A DNA stretch of 64,000 bases from Aptenodytes patagonicus. Taxonomy: Eukaryota > Chordata > Aves > Sphenisciformes > Spheniscidae. Shown piece by piece: positions 25,301 to 36,879 of this stretch (position 1 is its first letter; every line of letters begins with the position of its first letter). A program made the position numbers and the translations under genes. Under the pieces are notes generated by a model, which ran no database searches, had not been told where the DNA came from, and saw only the letters and a program-made list of their open reading frames with translations. The DNA is taken from positions 186,001-250,000 of the forward strand of contig NC_134956.1 in NCBI RefSeq assembly GCF_965638725.1. Direction: 5' to 3'.

Positions 25301-25497
25301 TTGCTGACCAAAGGAAGTGACATTATCACAGAGGAAGAAGTGGAGACCTCTGCTATGGCAAGTAAGAAAGTGCAAAAGCCAACAAAAACATGAGGACCAG
25401 TACATTCAATACAGGTGAGGAAGAGCTAAAGCAGAACTTCTGGTCCACTGCAACAGTGGGAGACCTCTGGAGAAAGTTCAGAGGGGATTGAACACAT

Positions 25498-26270
25498 CAC
25501 ATGCACCCGCACAAGCCGGGGGCCTGCTCCTGGCGTATCAGCTGCTCAGCAAGAAGTGACCAACAGTCACCTTAGGGGGGACTGTGAGGACAAATGGTCA
25601 CCTCATAGGACTGCATGGACAAACATCCCCCTGCCCCTTCCCTCACTGGCCACCCCACGGCTGCGCTTTGCCATCCCACCAGCTGAACACTCTCCTCTGA
25701 CCCCGGCAGTGGTGGCCCTGCCGGGAGGGATGTGGACATTGTGGTGGCATGGCCAGGCATCCCCTGCGTGATGCCGAGGTGAGTTGCTGGGGTAGTGGGA
25801 CTGTTGGTGCCATTTCTGGGCCCGCCAGGCCACCACAGCGTCCCTACTTCTCTGTGGGACAGCTCCACGGAAGGGAAGGGGTTTGGTGTTTGGGGGTTAC
25901 CAGGGTGCGCGCCCTCAAACTTCCCCTTGGCTGTGGTTTCAGTTCTGCCTTCAACCCCAATGCGGGCACGCCCAGGAGAGGCAAAGAGAAACTGCAGGGT
26001 TAGGGGAGGCGCCAGGGGACAGCCAGGGAGGAGCAGTGGGTAGGGGACATTGTGGGGGTGAGGCCAGCTCTGGTCACCCCATTGTCCCTCCAGCACTGGA
26101 CACTGGTGACAATGGGGATGGAGCAGGCTGTTCCCACGCCCAGGGGGCATTTGGGGAGGGGGATGGGGTTCCCCACCAAAGATGGTGGGAAGGAGAGGGG
26201 AGTGCCAGGCTGCAGCCCAGCTCCAGGCCCTCACCTGGGGGTGTTTACGGCAGAGTTGGAGCTCCCCAGC
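25498..26270 (+). repeat. CD1-upstream duplicated block, copy 2
   Basis: Second copy of the block at 19454-20255, placed about 0.6 kb upstream of CD1 copy B. It lacks about 19 bp present in copy 1 near 20085-20105. Very low divergence implies a recent duplication or conversion. Confidence 0.85.
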
Positions 26271-26762
26271 CCTGTTCCCACAGCCATGGGCAGGGCGGGA
26301 TCTGTGAGTCACCTCCTCTCTGGGGAGCCAGGGTTAGGCAGGTGGTGCAGGAGGAGCCTGAGCTGTAGGTGCCGGGGCCCAACGCAGCCCTTCTCCCCAT
26401 GCGGGGCTGAGAGGACAGTGGCCGTCTTTCTCCAGCCAGGGCTGAAACCCAAAAGCCATCGTCACCTCCATTGGAGCTGATACATCCCACAAGAATGGGG
26501 ATGGGGGCGAGGTACCATCAGTGGAGAGGGGCAGTCAGGGGGACCCAGCTCAGGTCCTCGAGCACCTGTTTTCTCCTAGTGCTGTTTCCTGGGCCTCCCT
26601 TTCCCTGCCCTCTCCTCCTGGCTGGGCTCGCCCCAGCCCCAGCCCCAGCCTGTCGCAGCAGTTCATGCTCAAGACCTTATTGCGGCTTTCCTCCCTCCTA
26701 CACATCCCCATCCCCCAGCTCGGAACCTCTGGGGCCCTCCCCGACACGTCTGCACCGGTCCC

Positions 26763-26767
26763 ATTGG
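26763..26767 (+). promoter_or_regulatory. inverted CCAAT (Y-box-like) element of CD1 copy B
   Basis: CCATTGG core about 114 bp upstream of the copy B ATG, at a position like those of copies A and C although the flanks differ. Confidence 0.35.
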
Positions 26768-26876
26768 TGGAGAGCCACCGCCATGACTGCTGGGCTGGTT
26801 TGAAACGTGGAACCCCACGGGTGCTTCCTCCTCCGACAGTCACTGCTGCTGCTGCTTCAGCCTTGCCGCATGCACC

Positions 26877-29800
26877 ATGCAGCCCCCTCACCTCCTCTTC
26901 TTCCTCTTTCTCCCCCTCCTCCTCCCTGGGATGTGGGCAGACCCAGAGGGTAAGTGGGAGCCCTGGCTCACCCCAATTGCTCTGATCCCACTGTCAGAGG
27001 ACCCCACAGGTTCTTCAGGGGAGGCACGGCCAGGCCACTGTCCCCTGCATGGCGGGGGATGATCCCCAGCACCAAAGGGCCACCCCCAACATGCAGCACC
27101 CAAAGGTGCCCTGTCCCTGCCCACCCTCTCTGTTCCTGCCTCCAGCTCAGGGCTTCATGCCCCACCGGCTCCAGCACAGGGGCTTGGGCACACCAGCAGA
27201 ATTGGGGCCAGGGGTCCCCAGCCAGGCCTGGGATGTTGGGGTTCCCCCAAAGGTGCCTTCCTCCTCCAGGGAGCCCGTGGGCACCAGGGGCGGGTCTCAG
27301 CTCCATGTGCTGCCGTGGGCCCCTTCCAGCAGCCCCTTGTTCGTTGGGGAGCTGCACCTGCGAGAGGGTGTTTCGGGTGCTGCTGTCGCATAGAGCGTTT
27401 CACCACAAACCCGTGAGACCTCACGTTTCCAGGGGAGTGTGTGGGGGTGGGCAGCAGCAGACATTGGAACGTGGGATTCATCTCTGGGCTGGGCTACTCT
27501 TCTGACCCTGTCAGGGTTTGGTCTCCTTGAGCTCCCAACACCCGGGAGGCCCCAAACCTGGACGAAATGCCCTTTCCCCTACTCCATCCTCCACGTCCTC
27601 TGCGCCGTGTGCAGGTCTCTGGCAGATCCAGGTCCTGGCACAGGTGCTTCTTCTGGGGGAAGCATCGCCCCAAACAGGCGCTGAGGTGCCCCCACCATCC
27701 GCTCTGCACAACCACACAGCAGGCGCTGGGCAGGAGGGAGGCGGGGAGGGGAGGGGACGAGGTGCCTGAAATCCCGTACGGGAGAGAAATACTTTGTTGA
27801 AAGTAAAATAGAGAAGGAAAAAGAGCAGCGGGGGCGGAGGAAGTTCAGACAGGAAAGCAACCCTGAGCGGGCGAGGAGGTGGGAATCCAGCGAAGACATG
27901 GCTGGGGGGTTGCCCAGGCAGGGTCAGGTGCAGGCTGCTGGGGGTCTCGTGGTGTGGGGTGAAGAGCATAGAATCATAGAATAGTTTGAGTTGGAAGGGA
28001 CCTCTAAAGGTCATCTAGTCCAACCCCCCTGCCGTGGGCAGGGACATCTTCAACTAGATCAGGTCGCTCAGAGCCCCGTCCAACCTGGCCTTGAGTGTTT
28101 CCAGGGATGGGGCATCCACCACCTCTCTGGGCAACCTGTGCCAGTGTTCCACCACCCTCATCACAAAAAATTCCTTCCTTTTATCTCGTCTGAATCCCCT
28201 GTTTCCCCTCCAGCGCCCCCACTCATCTCCTCTTTCCTGCAGCCCTTCCCATCCCCACCCTCTTTCCCAGCAGAGCCGCAGGTTTTCCAGCTGCTCCAGA
28301 CCAGCTTCTTTGCCAACGTCACCTCTGCCGAGGTGTCCTTTGTGGCTCTCTTGGGGGACGTGCCCATCTTTGCGCTGGATCCTGCCAGCTGGAACATCCA
28401 CTTCCACTGGCCCTGGGCCCGCCAGGCCTCAGCCGAGGGTGATGTGGAGAAGCTCAAGTCCCACTCCAAACTCGTTCTGCGCAATATGATCCGATATGTG
28501 CATGAAACAGCCCAGCAGGCACAACTGGACTGTGAGTACGGGGACAACCCCAGCCAGAGCCCCAGCCCCTTTCTCCGGGTTCCAGCTGTGCCCTCCTCCC
28601 CACCGGGGTGGCATTTGTGGGGTCTCTTAGGGTGCAACAGCTCCTGAAAGGGTAATGGGAAACGCTGTGGCTGACGGGGCACATGGCTAGCAGGGACGGG
28701 GAGGGCAGCGCACCAAAAACACCCCTCAGGGCTCCTGCCATCTGGCACGGGGGAACCCCTCTGCACACCAGGGAACTGCCACCAAATTTACCAGGGCTGC
28801 AGGACCCACACAGCACGGAGCAGGGAAAGAGAAAGTTGGGGGCAAATATTTTGGGGACAACATTCTGTTTGAGCAACCGCCCCATGCTAACTGGCCCCGT
28901 ATCCACTCCGGCCTTCCAAGGGGACTGAGGGCTTGCAGGGTGTCCCAGGGCTTCCTGAAGCATGGCCCCCTGCTGCCCATTGCACCCCGCTGCCCATCGC
29001 ACCCCTGCACGTGCCTCCAGCCACATCCCGCCTCGTGCCACCCATGTCCCTTGGCAGACCCATTCGTGGTCCAGATCCGTGCGGGCTGTGTGCTGCACCC
29101 CAATAGGACAAGCTGGGGCTTCATGGATGTCGGGGTGGGCAGCAGAGACCTCATAGCTTTTGAGATGGAGAGGCAGCGCTGGGAGCCCCGGCAGCCATCC
29201 CCGCTAGCAGAGCTCGTCAGCCAGTCCCTCAGCAGCAAGAAGGCCATCGCGGGGCTCCTGGAGCACCTCCTTTCCATCTCCTGCCAGAGCTACATCCTCA
29301 CCCTGTGCAGGTACGGGAGGGCTGATCTGGAGAGACAAGGTGAGACCACCCCAACCCTGGCACGGCCACCCCAAAGACCCCCACACACTGGGGCCAAGCA
29401 GTGCCCCACCAGGGCTCCCCCCACCCTTTGGCTCTCGCCCCCCAGAGCTGCCCGTGGCCACGGTCTTTGCCCGCACACCCAGACCAGACCAGCTCCTGCT
29501 GGTTTGCCGCGTCACCGGCTTCTACCCACGGCCCATCAGCGTGGCCTGGCTGCGGGATGGCCAGGAGGTGCCACCGGGCCCAGCGCTCAACACCAGCACC
29601 ATCCTGCCCAACGCCGACCTCACCTACCAGCTCCGCAGCGTCCTGGCCGTGGCCTCCCATGACGGGCACAGCTACGCCTGCCGCGTGCGCCACCGCAGCC
29701 TGGGCACCCGCAGCCTCCTCATCCCATGGGGTAGGTTCCCATGAGCATGGGGCACAGGGTGCAGGTAGCAGCCACCTGCCCTGCAAGGGGCAGCTCCTGC

Positions 29801-30124
29801 CTGGTGCTGCCACAATCACATGGCCGCCCTTTTCTCTCCCTCTCCCAGAAAACCGCAGCACAGCTCCAACCGCTGACATCGCCATTGCAGTGCTGCTCCT
29901 TGTGGCCGCAGCCTCTGTCGGGGGGTTTTGGTGGTGGAAGCGCAGGTGAGACCTCCCTCCTACCATCTGCTCTCAGGTTTATGGGCAGATGGGTCGGGCC
30001 AGGGGTTGCAGCAGCAGCAGCTCTGCAGGGATGAACTTCCCGGCCCCGAGTGCAGCTCACAGTGGCCCCACCTTGCAGGAAAGGTGATGAGGCCACATGG
30101 GAGACCCGGGAATTCATCATTTGA
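26877..30124 (+). CDS. CD1: CD1 lipid-antigen-presenting molecule, copy B
   Basis: Exons 26877-26949, 28274-28531, 29058-29339, 29446-29730, 29849-29945, 30079-30124; 346 codons plus stop. The internal exons (258, 282, 285, 97 bp) match copies A and C exactly in length. Signal peptide MQPPHLLFFLFLPLLL; alpha1 residues about 25-110 (VFQLLQTSFFANVTSAE); alpha2 111-204 (GCVLHPNRTSWGF); alpha3 205-299, nearly identical to copies A and C; TM helix IAIAVLLLVAAASVGGF; tail KGDEATWETREFII. The tail ends in two Ile after acidic residues but lacks a Tyr motif. The acceptor of exon 2 is a NAGNAG (cccagcag), so alpha1 may start at 28271 or 28274, both in frame. A minus-strand CR1 sits in intron 1 and ends about 80 bp from that acceptor. 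Role as for copy A; the different groove suggests different ligands. Confidence 0.92.
27968..28195 (-). mobile_element. CR1 LINE 3' end in intron 1 of CD1 copy B
   Basis: A short CR1 3' segment (catagaatcatagaatagtt, then the terminal ORF2 region). It is antisense to the gene and stops just before the pyrimidine tract of the alpha1 exon. Confidence 0.88.
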
Positions 30125-30238
30125 GGCCTGGCTGCCCGGCCAGCAACGAGCTCCCTCGCCGCCAGCTCTTCCTGCTCATCTCATCTCCTATCCCTGACCC
30201 GTCAGCACCGACAGGGATTTGCTCTGGAAAACCACTGC

Positions 30239-30244
30239 ATTAAA
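30239..30244 (+). terminator. possible polyadenylation signal of CD1 copy B
   Basis: ATTAAA about 115 bp after the stop codon. It is the only polyA-like hexamer I noticed close to the 3' end. Confidence 0.35.
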
Positions 30245-30874
30245 CAGCGACAAACTTCCCCAGCTGCACGTGGCTCCTGTGGCTCTCACCCTCCTTCCCC
30301 CTCACGACAGGAAACCCCCCAGCATGCTGCAGAAACCCCACATTGTGGCCAGGAAGACTCTCCCTTTTCCTGGACACTGGCCAATCTCCCCTGGCACGTC
30401 AGGAGAAGCAATTCCTCCGCCAACCTCTCCCACATCTTGGCGTCTCCGTGGCCAGCGTCTGTCCCTGGCAGAAGGGCACTGACAACCTGGGGCCAGACCA
30501 GCATGGGGCCGCTGAGTGGGATGGGGGACAGAGCAGGCCACAAACCAGGGAGAGATGGAGGGGATTTGAGCTGTTTCGCTGGGGAGAGAAGGGGAAGGGC
30601 GGACCCAAGTGACATCTCGAATCCCCTGAGGCGGGGAGGCGTTTCGAACAGGTGCGAAGCCGCTCCAGCTCCATCTCACCCCCGGTCCAGGATGGTTTGG
30701 GGTCGGGATCTCCTCCACTCCTGACTCCTGCCCCCATGCCTGACTCCTGCCCCTGCAAAAGCTGGAGGGATGGGGGACAGTCACCCTCCCAATATGCCTG
30801 ACAGCCATGAAAGAGCCACGCTGAGGCTCTGGGGGACTCTGTCTTTGAGCGACATGCCCCCAAGAAGAGTGACA

Positions 30875-31920
30875 TGGTGGGTTGACCCTGGCTGGATGTC
30901 AGGTGCCCACCAAGCCACACTACCACTCCCCCTCCTCAACTGGACAAGGGGGAGAAAATACGACAAAAGCCTCGTTGGTCAAGATAAGGACAGGGAGATC
31001 ACTCAGCAATTACCGCCACGTGCAAAACAGACTCAGCTTGGGGAAATTAATTTAATTTATTGCCAGTCAAAATCAGAGTAGGATAACGAGAAATAAGAAC
31101 AAATCGAAAACCACCTTCCTCCCACCCCTCCCTTCTTCCGGGCTCAACTTCACTCTTGACTTCTCTACCTCCTCCTCCCAAGTGGCACAGTGGGACGGGG
31201 AATGGGGATTGCCGTCAGTTTATTATGCATTGTCTCTGTTGCTCCTTTCTCCTCACCCTGCTCCAGCGTGGGGTCCAACCCACAGGAGACAGTCCTTCAT
31301 GAACTTTTCCAGCATGAGTCCTTCCCATGGCCTGCAGTTCTTCACAAACTGCTCCAGCATGGGGACTTTCCACAGGGTGCAGTCCTTCAGGAACGGACTG
31401 CTCCACCACGCGTCCCCTGTGGGGTCACAAATCCTGCCAGGAGCCTGCTCCAGCGTGGGCTCTCTGCAGGGTCACAGCCTCCTTCAGGCACATCCACCTG
31501 CTCTGCCGTGGGGTCCTCCATGGGCTGCGGGTAGATATATTCACCACAGGCTGCACGGGTACCATCGCTGCTCCAGTGCCTGGAGCATCTCCTCCTCCTC
31601 CTTCACTGACTTTGCTGTCTCCATAGCTGTTTCTCTCACGTATTCTCACTTCTCTCTCCCAGCTGCTGTTGTGCAGCAGTTTTTACCCCTTCTTAAATAT
31701 GTTATCACAGGGGCACTACCAACATTGCTGATTGGCTCAGCCTTGGCCAGCAGCGAGTCTGTCTTGGAGCCGGCTGGAACTGGCTCTGTCGGACATCGGG
31801 GAAGCTTCTGGCATCTTCTCACAGAAGCCACCCTTGCAGGCCTCCTGCTACCAAAACCTTGCCACGTAAACCCAATACTCTCTGCCAGGGGTCTACAGAG
31901 TAAACCCCTGGGGGTTACCA
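30875..31920 (-). repeat. ERV LTR (ERVL-like), antisense
   Basis: Plus-strand edges are tggtgggttgaccctggctg and ggggttacca. Reverse-complemented, it has TG..CA ends, a TATA-like ATATTTAAGAAGG near 31700 and internal ~50-bp repeats of a ctgctccagcatgggg type around 31260-31500. No viral genes flank it, so it looks like a solo LTR. No convincing target-site duplication was found. It ends about 370 bp upstream of the CD1 copy C start codon. Confidence 0.6.
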
Positions 31921-32141
31921 CGGGAGGAGGTGAAGGCCACCACGGGCCGGGCTCAGCCTACATCTCCTTGCGTGTTAGGGTGCTGCTGCAACCAGGAGGG
32001 ATGACACTGCACCCACCCAAATTCCTCTGGCACTCACAGCCGCCAGCCAGAGCACCCCAGCCCGGTCCTCTGCCAGCCACACCACCTCCCCCTGGGGAAC
32101 ACATCCGGCCAGGCCCTCCCCAAAACCTCAGCACCAGCCTC

Positions 32142-32149
32142 ATTGGCTG
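32142..32149 (+). promoter_or_regulatory. inverted CCAAT (Y-box-like) element of CD1 copy C
   Basis: ATTGGCTG about 144 bp upstream of the ATG. The surrounding ccctccccaaaacctcag segment is shared with copy A. Confidence 0.45.
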
Positions 32150-32285
32150 CCGGGGCCGCCCCATGACACTGGTACCACCAGAGCTGCCCAGGCAGAGCAG
32201 CCCTGGGGAGAAGTGTGCAGTCACGGCCCCCGAGGCCCCTTCCTCCTCCTGCTGCACTTGCTCCTTCACACTTGCCACTGGCACC

Positions 32286-35200
32286 ATGCAGCCCCCTCGC
32301 CTCCTCCTCCTCCTCTTCCTTCTTCTCCTCCTCCCTGGGACGTGGGCAGATCCAGAGGGTAAGTGGAAGCCCTGGCTCACCCCCACCCTGCTCCCATCCC
32401 TGCACTGCGGGACCCCACAGAGGTGGCAGGGGGTGGGCACAGACAGCGCCACTGTCCCCATCACCAAGGCCCCCCCCCCCCCCAGCACCCAAAGGTGCCC
32501 CATCCCTGCCCACCTGCTCAGGGTTCCCTGCCCCACACCATCCTGCCCAGCCTAGCACCACTGGCACTGGGGTTCAGGCGCCTGAGCAGCCAAGGGGCAA
32601 GGGGTCCCTCAGCCAGGCCTGGGGTGCTGGGGTGCCCCCAAAGATGCCTTCCTCCTGCAGGGAGCCTGTGGGCAGCAGGGGTTCTCAGCCCCTCACGGCA
32701 CAACAGCCCTGCACTGGGCTCCAACCCCTTGAGCAGGTCCTGGGCACCGCCCTCAGCCTGCGGGGTCATTTCTCTTGCAATCGAAGGGTTCCTGGATCCT
32801 CTGCATTCTCCCCCTGTGAAACAACGCTCAAAGGTTCCTCCTGCAGCTACAACAAGCCTTCCACCTGCCTCTCCAGCCTCTGTTTCCCATTCCAGGGGCA
32901 GGCGCTCACCACGCCCTGGCCAGGGGGGCACCCACTGCCCCAAAACAGGCTTCACTCTGCCCTGCTTACTACCGGAGCCTCATTCAGCACTGCAGCATCT
33001 AACTCAGTCTCCTGCCTCCTCTTCAGTCTCGAGCATTGCCCGGGAGCCCCTAAACTGGGGCGAGATGCCCCTCCCTCCCAGCCCCCCCAGCCCCTGCACT
33101 GTGTGCAGGTCTCCAGTGGATCCAGGTCTGGCATGGGTGTTCCTTGCCGGGGGAAGCATCACCCCAAACCAGCACCAAGGTCCCCCCTGTCATCCCTTCC
33201 ACACGGCAAAGTGACAGCTCCCAGAAAGTCACATTGGGGCGGTGGATGGCTTAAAAAAGGAAAAGAGAGGAGAAGCATGGAGAGGCTCAGAAAGGCCATG
33301 GAAGGAAACTGCAAACTGAGTGAAACCGGGGGACTTCCCCCACCCTGCCTGTCTGCCCCATCTTGCCCTGCCTGTCCCCAGGGACACTGCAAGCCACCCT
33401 TCCTCTCGGGGCCGCCCACCAGCACTGGAGCTGGCAGTCCCCCAACATCCTCCTTCATCCTCATGCACCCCAATGCCGCTTCCTCTCCCCACTTTCCCCA
33501 CAGGCTCTTGGAAACTCCACCTTTTTCGAACCACTGTCTTCCATAACACCAGCTCTGTGGACGTGTCGGGCTGGGCCACCGTGGAGGACATTGTCTTTGT
33601 TAAGCTGCAGAAATACACCTGGAACATCCTCTACCTCCAGCCATGGGTCTACCCGTCCCTGCCTGCAGCAGAGTGGGAGAACCTGCAAAACCTGTTCAGG
33701 GCCTATGTGCAGGACTTCAACCTGTACCTGTCCAATGATGCCAGGCTGTACCAGACACCATGTGAGTATCAGGTGCTCAGCACCTCCTCACCCAAGGCTG
33801 TGAGAAAAAGCTCAGAGCCACCACCAACAGCTTTTCCAAACTGGGGCTGGCAGGAGGGTAGGGAATGGGCCTCATCCTGCACCAGCAAGACCCCCAAACC
33901 ACCATGTCCTGTGCGGAGGTGACATGGGTCCATCCTGGTCCCCAGCACAAAACTTGGCTGCGTTCAGCTCCACTTACGCCCTCACACCAGCCCCTGCTAT
34001 TGCTCTCCAGGCACCCCAAATCCCACCAGAGAAGTCGTCTGAGAAAGGAGTAGAAGGCCAAAGGGGCCTCTCCGCTCATGCCTGTGGGACAGGACACATG
34101 GATCCAGCGCCTGGCCCCACACGCTGGTGCAGCGCTGGTTAACCAAGGGCAGGGCGCCGGGCAGAGTGCCACCATCCTCCTACTTGCCCGCACTCCATGT
34201 CCCATCACTCCCCCAAAGCAGTGCTTTCTGCTTTGCCACGGCTCTCGACCCTGCTGTGGGCAGGGGCAGCTCGAGGACGACGAGCTATAGGGTTCAGGAC
34301 AGGTTTCTCACCCGCAGGGCTTCCACCTGGTGTAAAGCAGAGCAGCAACGTGGGGGGAATAGAATAGAATAGAATAGAATAGAATAGAATAGAATAGAAC
34401 AGAACAGAACAGAACAGAACAGAACATTTCAGTTGGAAGGGACCTACAAGATCATCTAGTCCAACTGCCTGACCAATTTAGGGCTGACCAAAAGGTAAAG
34501 CAAATTATTAAGGCAAAATTATTAAAGCAAATTATTAATATAATAGATATTATATAATTATTAATTATTGTTATTCTCAGTAGCACCCAGAATTATCTTC
34601 TCCATAATTTTTCCAGGTACTGAGGTTAGACTAACAGGTCTGTAGTTTCCTGCGTCTTCCCTCACACCCTTCTTGTCAATTGGAATAACGTTGGCCAGCT
34701 TCCAGTCAGCAGGGACCTCCCCAGACTCCCAAGACCTTTGGTAGATGATAGAGAGGGGTCCTGCCATAACATCCACCAGCTCCTTCAGTACGCTGGCATG
34801 AATCCCATCAGGCCCCTTGGACTTGTGAACATCCAGCTGATACAGCTGGTCCCTGGCAATTGCAGTGTCCACAAAGGGAAAGTCACGGTTCCCGCAGTTG
34901 TGGTCCTCCGACTCGGAGGACTGGGCAGCCCAAGGTCTATCAGTATTATTAAAGACTGAGGCAAAAAAAGCATTGAATGCCTCCGCTTTTTCTTCATCCC
35001 TATTAGCCAGGTGACCACCTTCAACAAGTATCAGTCCAATGTTTTCTTTAGACCTCCTCTTGTTATTAACGTACTTAAAAAAGCCTTTATTGTTGTCTCA
35101 CACAACACTGGCCAGTTTCACCTCTAATTGAGCTTTGGCCTTTCGTGTCTCCTCCCTGGGGAGAACGACTTGGGGTGCAGAGGGAAGGGGGAAAGGGCTG

Positions 35201-36425
35201 TGTCCAAAGAAGCAGGTGACAGGCTGCAATTTCAGGCTGCAGCTTGAGCTGCACTCATGATGCCCATCGTCCCCCCCAGACCCCTTTGTGTTCCAGGACA
35301 CAACTGGCTGTGACTTGTATCCCAATGGCTCCTATACCAAATTCTACCATCTCGCCTACAATGCCCACGACTTCCTCAGCTTTGACGTGGACAACAGCCG
35401 CTGGGAGAGGTGGCAGGAGAGTGAGCTGGCAGTGCAAGTTGAGAGGCAGTTCAACAGCTTCACTGGCTTCTCTGTGACCCTGCAGCACCTTCTCAATGTC
35501 ACCTGTGTTGACCACATGAAGAAATTCATCGAGTACGGGAGGGCTGATCTGGAGAGACAAGGTGAGACCACTCCAACCCTGGCACGGCCACCCCAAAGCC
35601 CCACACACACTGGGGCCAAGCAGTGCCCCACCAGGGCTCCCCCCACCCCTTGGCTCTCGCCCCCCAGAGCTGCCCGTGGCCACGGTCTTTGCCCGCACAC
35701 CCAGACCAGACCAGCTCCTGCTGGTTTGCCGCGTCACCGGCTTCTACCCACGGCCCATCAGCGTGGCCTGGCTGCGGGATGGCCAGGAGGTGCCGCCGGG
35801 CCCGGCACTCAACACCAGCACCATCCTGCCCAACGCCGACCTCACCTACCAGCTCCGCAGCGTCCTGGCCGTGGCCTCCCATGACGGGCACAGCTACGCC
35901 TGCCGCGTGCGCCACCGCAGCCTGGGCACCCGCAGCCTCCTCATCCCATGGGGTAGGTGCTACGCATGGGGACAGGGATGGGGCTCCTGAGCCACCCTGC
36001 CCCACGGGATGGAGCAAAGCCAGGAAAGCTCATGGCTCATTCCATGGGGTAGGTGTCACCCATGGGTATGGGATGCAGGGTGCGGGCAGAGGCCCCTGGC
36101 CCTATGCAGGTACCTGGAGGATGGTGGTTGGGCTCCGATGGCAGCTCCGGCCATGGCTGCCTGTGTGCCTGCAACCCCTCTCTCTCCTCCCTCCTCCAGG
36201 CAGCTCCAAGGCAGCTCTCAGTGTTGGCATCACCATCGCAGTGCTGCTGATCGTGGCTGCAGCCCTTGCTGGGGCCATCTGGCGCTACAGGCGCATGTGA
36301 GGTCTCCTCCTCACCCAGCTGCACCAGCCCCATCGGCTCCAGGCCATGGCATGTGGGAGCTGCCTGGCCAGGGCTGCCTGCCCTTGTCCAGCCTCACTCA
36401 TGTCCTCCTCTCCTGCAGGAGCTGA
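32286..36425 (+). CDS. CD1: CD1 lipid-antigen-presenting molecule, copy C
   Basis: Exons 32286-32358, 33504-33761, 35280-35561, 35668-35952, 36200-36296, 36419-36425; 333 codons plus stop. Signal peptide MQPPRLLLLLFLLLLLPGTW; alpha1 about 25-110 (LFRTTVFHNTSSVDVSGW); alpha2 111-204 (GCDLYPNGSYTKFY, LLNVTCVDHMKKF); alpha3 205-299 nearly identical to copies A and B; TM helix ITIAVLLIVAAALAGAIW. The tail is almost absent (RYRRMS). It contains YRRM, formally a YXX-hydrophobic motif, but so close to the membrane that sorting by it is doubtful. Intron 2 holds a pentanucleotide repeat and a minus-strand CR1. Intron 4 starts with about 105 bp matching copy A, then has a short second copy of the exon 4 border (ccatggggtaggt). 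AATAAA follows at 36492. Last tandem copy; no lesion seen. Confidence 0.92.
34358..34424 (+). repeat. (AGAAT)n/(AGAAC)n microsatellite
   Basis: About 13 pentamers: an AGAAT run followed by an AGAAC run. It probably grew from the CR1 tail (atagaat) at the end of the adjoining CR1, inside intron 2 of CD1 copy C. Confidence 0.9.
34425..35160 (-). mobile_element. CR1 LINE fragments in intron 2 of CD1 copy C
   Basis: The CR1 3' end (catttcagttggaagggacc) is followed, after a short AT-rich part, by an ORF2 reverse-transcriptase N-terminal region on the minus strand (YQLDVHKSKGPDGIHASVLK, VPADWKLANVIPI, YRPVSLTSVPGKIME). The middle of the element is missing. Confidence 0.85.
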
Positions 36426-36491
36426 GAGCATGGGGCACACCACACCAGGGATGCCCCGGGGCCACACCGGCCCCCCCCACATCTCCCTGAC

Positions 36492-36497
36492 AATAAA
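36492..36497 (+). terminator. polyadenylation signal of CD1 copy C
   Basis: AATAAA 67 bp after the stop codon. Confidence 0.6.
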
Positions 36498-36879
36498 CCA
36501 CTAATTAGCACCCCCCACGCATGTGGGAATTCCTGGTGTGCCATGCCCAGCGCCCACAAACACATGGCATCACACGGCTCCTGCCCACCCCAGGACAGAT
36601 GGGAAGAGCCCCCGTGCAGTGCAGGGGCATGCCCACACTCCTCATCCCAGGGTGAAACACCGGGACAGCCCCCCAACACCAATGGGGTGTCCCTGGCCCC
36701 AGACCCTAGTCCTGGGGGCCACCGGGCTGCCCACGAAACAGCAGGACTCAGCCAGTGCCAACACAGGCCAGGGCAGCGATGCGGCCGGGCAAGGGAGGAC
36801 CATCTTTCCCCCACCCACCCTTCTGGGGGCACATCAGCACCTCTGCACCAGATGCCGGTCCCTGGGACCAGGGGACGGT

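Noticed and set aside
31182-33546. 457- and 443-codon plus-strand frames
   Set aside because: The first is mostly LTR sequence and the second is mainly CD1 copy C intron 1. Both cross the signal-peptide exon, and their Pro/Ser-rich translation reflects base composition.
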